From contig CALEGA010000004.1 of NCBI GenBank assembly GCA_937876715.1, forward strand, positions 1 through 9,490: a DNA stretch of 9,490 nucleotides, read 5' to 3'. This document shows positions 4,755 to 9,490 of this stretch, piece by piece. Position 1 is the first letter of the stretch. Each line of letters opens with the position of its first letter. A program made the translations under genes and the position numbers. The notes under the pieces were generated by a model that saw only the letters and a list, made by a program, of their open reading frames with translations, made no database searches and was not told where the DNA came from. The DNA is from an uncultured Candidatus Saccharibacteria bacterium (GTDB lineage: Bacteria > Patescibacteriota > Saccharimonadia > Saccharimonadales > Saccharimonadaceae).

Positions 4755-6520
4755 TTTAACTTCGTCAAATATTTCGCCAAATCCTTTACTTTAACTTTCT
4801 CTTCTTTATCTCTCAACCTCACGGAAACTTCTTTCGCTTCCTTATCTTTCTCGCCCACAATCAAAACCACTGGGATTTTCATACTCGTAGCACGACGAAT
4901 CTTCTTCCCTAGCGAATCGTCCGAATCATCTACCGTAAAGCGCAACTTATTATTCTCTACCGGCTTGTCTAGCACAACTTTACTCAACTCATCACAAATC
5001 TCATCAACGTACTTAGAGACCTTATTATTCACCGTCAAAACTCGCACCTGCTCCGGCGCCACCCAAAGTGGGAACCACCCCGCCGTATGCTCAATAAACA
5101 CGCTCATAAATCGCTCAATCGAGCCAAGCGTTGCGTGGTGAATCATCACCGGTCGCTCTTTCTCGCCTTTCTCGTTCACAAATTCCAAACCAAATCTCTC
5201 TGGTTGCACGAAGTCAAGCTGAATCGTTGCCACTTGATGTTCGCGTCCAATCGCATCCTCTGCCATAAAGTCAATCTTCGGCCCATAGAACGCCGCTTCT
5301 CCCTCCATCTCAAAGAAATCCAGCTTATTATCAATCGCTGCTTGCTTGATCTGCTTCTGTGCCATCGCCCAAAGTTTCTTATCGCCGAGATACTTATCCT
5401 CATCCGAACGATAAGACAAACGCGCACGCAGCTTATTCATTCCCATACTCGTATAAAATTCTTGTACAATCGCCACCAAGTTCGCAATCTCCCCCTTAAT
5501 TTGCGACGTGCGGCAAAACACATGCGAATCATCCTGCGTCAACGAACGCACGCGCGACAATCCGCCGAGCTCCCCTGTCTTCTCGTCACGATAATCCGTC
5601 GTCGGCTCCATATATCGCACCGGCATATCTCGATACGTCCTCGGTCGGCTCGCAAAAATCTGCGTATGATGCGGGCAGTTCATCGGCTTCAACGCAAACT
5701 CTTCCCCGTTCACTTGTGAATGCACCAAGAACAGCTCATCCCCAAACTTTGCATAGTGTCCCGAAGTCTTATACAAATCCAACTTCGTAATATGCGGCGT
5801 CCAAACCCTCTCAAACCCCGCTCGCTTACGCAGGCTCAAGGAATAATCCGCCAACAAATCACGAATCAACGTTCCTCTCGGCGTGAACATCGGCAACCCC
5901 GCTCCTACCAAATCAGAAAAAGTATATAAATCCAATTCTTTCCCCAATTTCCGGTGGTCGCGCGCCTTAGCTTCCTCTTGCCTCTTCAAATACTCGTCTA
6001 ACTCCTCTTGTGTCGCAAAGGCAACCCCGTAAACACGCGTCAACATCTGACGCTTCTCGTCCCCTCGCCAATACGCTCCCGCCACTTTCGTCAGCTTGAA
6101 CGCACCAATCTCTTTCGCTTTCTCAATATGCGGACCCTTACACAAATCCTCAAACACAACCTTATCCTGCGGGTCAACCATCGTATAGAAAGAAATCGTC
6201 TCGCTCTCTGGCAATTCGTCAATCAACTCTTTCTTCAAATCCTGCTTTCTCTCAATCGCCCAATCCAATGCCTCGTTACGGCTCTTCTCGCTTCTTTCCA
6301 TCTTAAACCCGCGCTTAATAATTCCGCGCATCTTCTTCTCAATCTTCGCTAAATCTGCCTCCGTAATCTTCTCCGTTCCAAAATCCATATCATAATAAAA
6401 TCCTTCTTCAATCGCCGGTCCAATCCCAAACTTTGTTGTCGGATAAAGCTCCAGCACTGCCGCCGCCAAAATATGGCTCAGCGTATGTCGCATCTTCATA
6501 ACTTTCTGATTTTCTTCCAT
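4751..6520 (-). CDS. thrS: Threonyl-tRNA synthetase, no TGS domain
   Basis: Class II synthetase that charges tRNA-Thr. At 589 residues it is about 50 shorter than typical because the N-terminal TGS domain is missing; the protein opens directly in the editing domain. Editing-site residues are present: H12 and H16 (RHTLSH), C127 and H131 (DLCKGPH). The catalytic core keeps the zinc ligands C282 (MNCPHH), H333 (QDDSHVFC) and H461 (MIHHATLGSIERF), and motif 2 around YRDEKTGELGGLSRVR (310-325). The usual Arg after the third zinc ligand (IHRA) is His462. The anticodon-binding domain occupies about 485-589. AAGGA (6528-6532) precedes the ATG by seven bases. The gene starts 27 bases after tRNA-Val and shares its stop with the start of miaA. 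No T-box leader is visible. Confidence 0.97.
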   Translation of the reverse strand: MEENQKVMKMRHTLSHILAAAVLELYPTTKFGIGPAIEEGFYYDMDFGTEKITEADLAKIEKKMRGIIKRGFKMERSEKSRNEALDWAIERKQDLKKELIDELPESETISFYTMVDPQDKVVFEDLCKGPHIEKAKEIGAFKLTKVAGAYWRGDEKRQMLTRVYGVAFATQEELDEYLKRQEEAKARDHRKLGKELDLYTFSDLVGAGLPMFTPRGTLIRDLLADYSLSLRKRAGFERVWTPHITKLDLYKTSGHYAKFGDELFLVHSQVNGEEFALKPMNCPHHTQIFASRPRTYRDMPVRYMEPTTDYRDEKTGELGGLSRVRSLTQDDSHVFCRTSQIKGEIANLVAIVQEFYTSMGMNKLRARLSYRSDEDKYLGDKKLWAMAQKQIKQAAIDNKLDFFEMEGEAAFYGPKIDFMAEDAIGREHQVATIQLDFVQPERFGLEFVNEKGEKERPVMIHHATLGSIERFMSVFIEHTAGWFPLWVAPEQVRVLTVNNKVSKYVDEICDELSKVVLDKPVENNKLRFTVDDSDDSLGKKIRRATSMKIPVVLIVGEKDKEAKEVSVRLRDKEEKVKVKDLAKYLTKLK

Positions 6521-6547
6521 AGCTTTATCCTTTTTAGATTTTATATT

Positions 6548-6624
6548 TGGTGGATTGTGGGGGATTCGAACCCTCGACCTCCTCGGTGTAAACGAGGCGC
6601 TCTAGCCAACTGAGCTAACAATCC
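6548..6624 (-). tRNA. tRNA-Val (anticodon UAC), CCA encoded
   Basis: Minus-strand cloverleaf of 74 nt plus encoded CCA (6548-6550). The acceptor is GGATTGT/ACAATCC with discriminator A. The D arm is GCTC/GAGC. The anticodon stem is CCTCG/CGAGG around loop TTTACAC, giving anticodon TAC (valine, GUA and wobble). The variable loop is AGGTC and the T loop TTCGAAT. The T stem GAGGG/CCCCC contains one A-C mismatch at 50:64. It has its own promoter, lies 27 bases before thrS without a terminator between, and is probably cut out of a longer operon transcript. Confidence 0.96.
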
Positions 6625-6638
6625 ATATATCTTTTAAG

Positions 6639-6667
6639 ATTATACCCCACTTCCTCTTTTTTATCTA
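6639..6667 (-). promoter_or_regulatory. Promoter for tRNA-Val and the thrS operon
   Basis: On the minus strand a perfect -10 TATAAT (6639-6644) lies 17 bases from a -35-like TAGATA (6662-6667, four of six matches). The expected start near 6632 gives a tRNA leader of about seven bases. No other promoter is obvious before thrS, so this one may drive the tRNA and the five protein genes behind it. Confidence 0.72.
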
Positions 6668-6679
6668 TAGCAAAAATGC

Positions 6680-6685
6680 TACAAT
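6680..6685 (+). promoter_or_regulatory. -10 element of the small membrane protein gene, suggesting a leaderless mRNA
   Basis: TACAAT (five of six matches to TATAAT) ends six bases before the ATG at 6692, so the predicted transcription start is the A of the start codon. No Shine-Dalgarno is present. The -35 region at 6657-6663 is only a T-rich tract. A 5-bp inverted repeat TAGCA/TGCTA (6668-6672 and 6677-6681) touches the -10 and could be an operator, though it may be chance. Confidence 0.55.
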
Positions 6686-6691
6686 ATACTT

Positions 6692-6991
6692 ATGTTAGAC
6701 AAAATTCGTAAAAATCGCATCAAATCAACTCTTGCTATGGCTCTCGCCACTTTTGTCGCCGCCATGATTATCTGGCCGCTCCTCGACCTCCTTTGGACAA
6801 AAGTCATCTCCCATAGCGACTTCACCTACACCCTTAGCGACTATGTGCTTCAACCCGCCATTTTCGCCGTCATCTTCGGCATCATCACCTACATTTGCTG
6901 GAAACCCGAAACTAAGCTCGAAAAGAAAAACAAACAAGCCGCCAAAGCGGAAAAATCTAAAAAATCCGACAAAAAACCTGAGAAAAACTAA
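6692..6991 (+). CDS. Small two-helix membrane protein with lysine-rich tail
   Basis: A 99-residue protein I do not recognise. It starts with a basic stretch (MLDKIRKNRIKS), then helix 1 (about 13-36, with ALATFVAAMIIWPLLDLLW), a short polar loop of about 14 residues, helix 2 (about 51-69, with LQPAIFAVIFGIITYICW) and a highly charged tail of 30 residues rich in Lys with some Glu. By the positive-inside rule both ends should be cytoplasmic. The basic tail might bind nucleic acid or acidic lipid, which is speculation. It is transcribed away from the tRNA-Val promoter with only 67 bases between, and lacks a ribosome binding site. C-ending codons and the clean membrane pattern support real coding. 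Confidence 0.75.
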   Translation: MLDKIRKNRIKSTLAMALATFVAAMIIWPLLDLLWTKVISHSDFTYTLSDYVLQPAIFAVIFGIITYICWKPETKLEKKNKQAAKAEKSKKSDKKPEKN

Positions 6992-7002
6992 ACACGCCTC
7001 AG

Positions 7003-7028
7003 AAAAATCGGAGCCCTCAGGCTCCGAT
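7003..7028 (-). terminator. Intrinsic terminator of the VanY-like gene
   Basis: A 9-bp stem (7007-7015 with 7020-7028, core CGGAGCC/GGCTCCG) with loop CTCA on the plus strand. On the minus strand it is followed by a T-run (7003-7007), so it ends transcripts coming from the VanY-like gene, whose stop is at 7053. On the plus strand there is no T-run, so it would be at best a weak end for the small membrane protein gene. Confidence 0.85.
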
Positions 7029-7052
7029 AAGCTATTCGTCATAATGTACGAG

Positions 7053-7754
7053 TCATTTTGCACTCAGATATTCTTCTAAGCACAGACCATTATCCATAAT
7101 CTCGTGCGCTACCTCGGGCGAACCCACGAAACGAATTTCGTACGGCTCACTCCACACGCCTGTCCATTCTTCCTTGTTGGCAGGATACCGGTCAATGAAA
7201 CCATAGTCCGGCATCAGCTCGTGCAGAATCTTAAACCGCGAAATCGCCTCGGATCTTTCTTGGGTCTCGGCTCCCCATAGGAACTCTTCGCCCTCAAAGA
7301 CATCCCAAACATAAATCCACAGCTCAAGCCCCGTCAGATGCCCGGACGTGTCTTCCCCACCAACCCACCAAATCGGCGGATTATCCTTATAGGTATCAAC
7401 TAACCATTTCTGGTCTTCCTGCGAGCGATATCCGCTAAAAAGCTGAACCAAAAGTCCTCTTTTAGCGAGCTCACCTTGGAGCCGGACAAAAGCATCATAA
7501 GTTGCTTTCTCTACCAGCGTCGGCGCGCCGGTCGTGTCTGGCGCTGGAAACATCGCCACATATCTACCGTTCTCGTCTTTCTCCGTCAAAGCCGTATCAT
7601 ATTCCCCGCCAAACTCATACGGATGACTCTCGTTCACCAAAATCAGGTAATCCAGCTTCGGATTCAACTCTACGTCAAACCCCTCCGCTGTCGCCGTCAG
7701 GAACAAACTTCCAACCAAGATAACCGCCAGGCACACCAACAAAAATCTTTTCAT
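7053..7754 (-). CDS. Exported VanY/M15-like protein with degenerate zinc site
   Basis: A 233-residue secreted protein. A signal peptide is clear (basic MKR, hydrophobic core 4-20, likely cut after ATA around 23). The fold markers of M15B D,D-carboxypeptidases are present: SGYRSQEDQKWL (107-118), a TSGHLTG segment (136-142) and a C-terminal EPYEIRFVG (203-211). In active VanY the zinc ligands follow SxHxxGxAxD and ExWH. Here H139 is kept, but the Asp is W146 and the last His is E206. The usual trimming of peptidoglycan D-Ala is therefore doubtful; it may bind cell wall or have a changed site. It has an SD-like AGGGGGTG (7760-7767) and its own promoter and terminator, so it is a single-gene unit. 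The style resembles Firmicutes exported proteins, hinting at transfer; this is inference. Confidence 0.78.
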   Translation of the reverse strand: MKRFLLVCLAVILVGSLFLTATAEGFDVELNPKLDYLILVNESHPYEFGGEYDTALTEKDENGRYVAMFPAPDTTGAPTLVEKATYDAFVRLQGELAKRGLLVQLFSGYRSQEDQKWLVDTYKDNPPIWWVGGEDTSGHLTGLELWIYVWDVFEGEEFLWGAETQERSEAISRFKILHELMPDYGFIDRYPANKEEWTGVWSEPYEIRFVGSPEVAHEIMDNGLCLEEYLSAK

Positions 7755-7802
7755 TAGAACACCCCCTATTTTTTTAATTTACACCAACGAATAGCTACAT
7801 AT

Positions 7803-7831
7803 ATTATAACATATTTTTCAAAAGTTTGCTA
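7803..7831 (-). promoter_or_regulatory. Promoter of the VanY-like gene
   Basis: On the minus strand a perfect -10 TATAAT (7803-7808) with 17 bases to TAGCAA (7826-7831), a weak -35 (three of six). The predicted leader is about 40 bases and contains the ribosome binding site at 7760-7767. The promoter sits in the 82-base gap after the polysaccharide deacetylase gene, where I see no terminator. Confidence 0.6.
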
Positions 7832-7836
7832 TAGCT

Positions 7837-8952
7837 TCAATTATTAACCCTGTGGTGAGCGAGATACGAATCCGCATTCATCGGCAAAAACGTATATCCA
7901 TTCTCTAGTCCATACTGAATGATCCCCTCCACCGCATCCACGGAAAACCCCATCGTATCGTGCTGCAAAACCACATATTGCCCCTCACCAAACCTAGTCA
8001 CCACATTCACAAAAACATTATCCGCCGTCTTCGCTCCGTCTGCATCGCCCGACGACACATTCCAATCCACATACCTAAACCCTCTCGCCTCCACCGCTCC
8101 TACTAACCGACTCATAATCCCCCTACTATACAACGCGCTCACTGTATTCGAACTCCCTCCAGGAAACCGAATCAGCGTCGGCGCCGTTCCCGTCAACCTC
8201 CGCACTCTATCTCGCACCGCATACAAATCCTCAAAATACGCCGCATCGCTCGAATACAAATAAGCGTAATTATGCGTATTTGTATGCAGCGCCACCGTAT
8301 GTCCCTCCTCAAACTCTCGCTTAATCAAAGCATCATCTCCCCTCCCCGTCACAAAAAACGTCACTTTCACGCCATATTTCTTCAACACATCAAGGAGCCT
8401 CCCCGTATGCTCGCTCGGTCCATCATCAAACGTCAGATACACCACTCGCTCCCCTGCACTCGGATTCACCACCCTCACCGTTCGCACTTTTTCGCTCTCG
8501 TTTCCCGCCCTGTCTCGCGCCCTATATTTCACTTCATATACCCCCGCCACGCTTGTATTCACCTCGCCCTCTCCCATCACCTCCACGAACCGATCGCAAT
8601 TGTCTTTCACCATCACCCCCTCTTCCGCATACTCAGCGCCAAGCGCTACCGCTCGCATCTCCAGCCCATTCAAAACCATCTCCGGCGCCGAAACGTCTCT
8701 CACGTCACAAATAAAATCCCTCGTTCCACGCTCTCTCTGAGTCACCGCTTCTTCATCTTCTGCCACCTCACTCACTTGCTCAGGAACATTCCCCTTTCCC
8801 GATTTTGAAGCCACCAGCCAAATCCCCACTACCGTCATCACGACAACCAAAATAAACAACCCCGCCAACAATCCCCTCTTTCGCACCGGCTTTCGCGCAT
8901 TCACCAACCTACTATTCCCTCCCTCTCCTCGTCGCCAACTCGCTTCCATCAT
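7837..8952 (-). CDS. Membrane-anchored polysaccharide deacetylase with Ig-like domain
   Basis: A 371-residue envelope enzyme. Order: short basic cytoplasmic N-terminus, one transmembrane helix (about 28-49), an acidic linker, a DUF5011-like Ig domain (about 86-162, with DVSAP, GVYEVKYRARDRAGN) and a NodB deacetylase domain (about 168-365). NodB motifs are complete: TFDDGP (D176, D177), HTNTH (H223, H227), RFPGGSSN (262-269), DWN (296-298) and QHD (H331). Such enzymes remove acetyl groups from N-acetylglucosamine or related sugars, commonly in peptidoglycan, giving lysozyme resistance. The RFPGGSSN form is frequent in Firmicutes PgdA-like proteins. The start is ATGATG at 8947-8952. Seven bases separate it from the CDF stop, with AGGAG (8966-8970) rather far away. 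A TATAAT six bases before the ATG is an alternative leaderless start. Confidence 0.92.
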   Translation of the reverse strand: MMEASWRRGEGGNSRLVNARKPVRKRGLLAGLFILVVVMTVVGIWLVASKSGKGNVPEQVSEVAEDEEAVTQRERGTRDFICDVRDVSAPEMVLNGLEMRAVALGAEYAEEGVMVKDNCDRFVEVMGEGEVNTSVAGVYEVKYRARDRAGNESEKVRTVRVVNPSAGERVVYLTFDDGPSEHTGRLLDVLKKYGVKVTFFVTGRGDDALIKREFEEGHTVALHTNTHNYAYLYSSDAAYFEDLYAVRDRVRRLTGTAPTLIRFPGGSSNTVSALYSRGIMSRLVGAVEARGFRYVDWNVSSGDADGAKTADNVFVNVVTRFGEGQYVVLQHDTMGFSVDAVEGIIQYGLENGYTFLPMNADSYLAHHRVNN

Positions 8953-8958
8953 ACTCTG

Positions 8959-8964
8959 ATTATA
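8959..8964 (-). promoter_or_regulatory. Possible -10 before the polysaccharide deacetylase gene
   Basis: TATAAT on the minus strand ends six bases before the ATG at 8952, which would make the mRNA leaderless. The hexamer overlaps the stop codon of the CDF gene, and its -35 region (TTGGAG at 18 bases) is poor. It may simply be coding sequence, with the gene read through from the CDF gene. Confidence 0.3.
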
Positions 8965-9490
8965 CTCCTACTATCAATTCTACTCCAAACTCCTCTACTA
9001 ACTCTCTTTGTATTTCCTCGCTCAGCTTCTTAAACTCTTTCATTTCCATCCCCGCTTTCACTTCAATTTTCACCGCTCCCACCGTCTTCCTCGGTCCATA
9101 TTCGTGCAGAACCAACCGGTCAATTCGTTTCACTTCCGCGTGCGTCCGAATTTTCTCTCGCACTCTCCGCACCAACTTATCGTCCACTCTCCCACCAATC
9201 AAATCCGTCATCCCGTCGGTGATAATCTCTATCGCCGTCTTAATAATGAACGCCGAAATCACCAGCCCAATCCACCCGTCGATCGAAATCCCGAACGCCA
9301 AGCTGATCGCCGCTCCCACCAGCGTTCCCAGCGTCAGCAACATATCAAACATCGCATCCACCCCCGACGCCTCCAAACTCCCCGATTGCGTCTCTCGCCC
9401 AACTCTCTTAAAGTATCGCGAAATCCCAAACTTCAACACAATCGAAAGGCAAATCACCGCAATTGTCAGTGGCGAATAAGTCGCCACTAC
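8960..9490 (-). CDS. Cation diffusion facilitator transporter, C-terminal part
   Basis: Partial gene; the N-terminus lies beyond the window and the frame is open to the last base (the GTG at 9485-9487 is only an internal codon). About 176 residues are visible, numbered here from that GTG. They include the later transmembrane helices and the cytoplasmic domain of a CDF metal exporter. D44 and D48 in SGVDAMFD form the metal site of the family's fifth helix. ISIDGWIGLVISAFIIKTAIEI is the sixth helix, followed by a ferredoxin-like domain with RLVLHEYGPRKTVGAVKIEV. CDF proteins export zinc, manganese or iron in exchange for protons; an Asp-x3-Asp site does not settle which metal. The gene is seven bases upstream of the deacetylase gene, probably in one operon. 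Confidence 0.9.
   Translation of the reverse strand, partial: VVATYSPLTIAVICLSIVLKFGISRYFKRVGRETQSGSLEASGVDAMFDMLLTLGTLVGAAISLAFGISIDGWIGLVISAFIIKTAIEIITDGMTDLIGGRVDDKLVRRVREKIRTHAEVKRIDRLVLHEYGPRKTVGAVKIEVKAGMEMKEFKKLSEEIQRELVEEFGVELIVGV

Noticed and set aside
4584..5141. Plus-strand 185-residue open frame over the thrS-miaA junction
   Set aside because: Covers the start of miaA and the end of thrS in antisense; no ribosome binding site and no family resemblance.
5087..5719. Plus-strand 210-residue open frame
   Set aside because: Antisense to the catalytic core of thrS. It is rich in His, Arg and Leu without domain pattern, an expected by-product of codon bias on the other strand.
6521..6547. 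T-box or other leader regulating thrS
   Set aside because: Only 27 bases separate tRNA-Val from thrS, with no room for a T-box and no T-box motif upstream.
1..9490. CRISPR array, insertion sequence, integrase, attachment site or replication origin
   Set aside because: No spaced direct repeats, transposase or recombinase motifs, terminal inverted repeats or DnaA-box clusters were seen on either strand.

Overview
The window reads as a compact bacterial chromosome segment, most likely from a small-genome lineage such as Patescibacteria/CPR (possibly Saccharibacteria). That placement is an inference, made without any search. It rests on tight or overlapping genes, a threonyl-tRNA synthetase with no TGS domain, a short divergent MiaA, several small proteins with degenerate active sites, and at least one probable leaderless gene. 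I see no insertion sequence, CRISPR array, integrase or phage gene.

Positions 1-1190: a plus-strand ribosomal protein cluster rpmI-rplT-rpmB (bL35, bL20, bL28) converges on a minus-strand RNase P RNA gene (rnpB). The two units share one perfect bidirectional terminator. The rnpB promoter lies inside the 3' end of the next minus-strand gene, a fusion of a degenerate Nudix domain with an intact RNase HI domain (1192-2058). About 190 bases upstream of that gene are non-coding and may carry a structured leader.

Positions 2250-6667: a dense minus-strand operon. In transcription order it holds tRNA-Val(UAC), thrS, miaA, a winged-helix protein with a nucleotidyltransferase-like tail, a metallo-beta-lactamase-like protein without its metal ligands, and an M50 site-2-type membrane protease. 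One promoter in front of the tRNA could drive the whole unit. The first three genes supply translation: a tRNA, an aminoacyl-tRNA synthetase and a tRNA-modifying enzyme. The miaA frame has no ATG, GTG or TTG ahead of its ATP-binding loop; the best start is an ATA overlapping the thrS stop.

Positions 6668-9490: a small plus-strand two-helix membrane protein whose -10 box lies 6 nt before its ATG (probably leaderless) is followed by minus-strand cell-envelope genes. These are an exported VanY-like protein missing two of three zinc ligands, a membrane-anchored polysaccharide deacetylase with a DUF5011-like domain, and the C-terminal part of a cation diffusion facilitator cut by the window edge.

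The plus strand is C-rich relative to G in both plus- and minus-strand genes where I counted, suggesting replication-strand skew in which the ribosomal genes lie on the presumed lagging-sense strand. I found no clear new multi-gene system. The most unusual points are the miaA start, the Nudix-RNase H fusion, the VanY-like pseudoenzyme and the promoter embedded in coding sequence.
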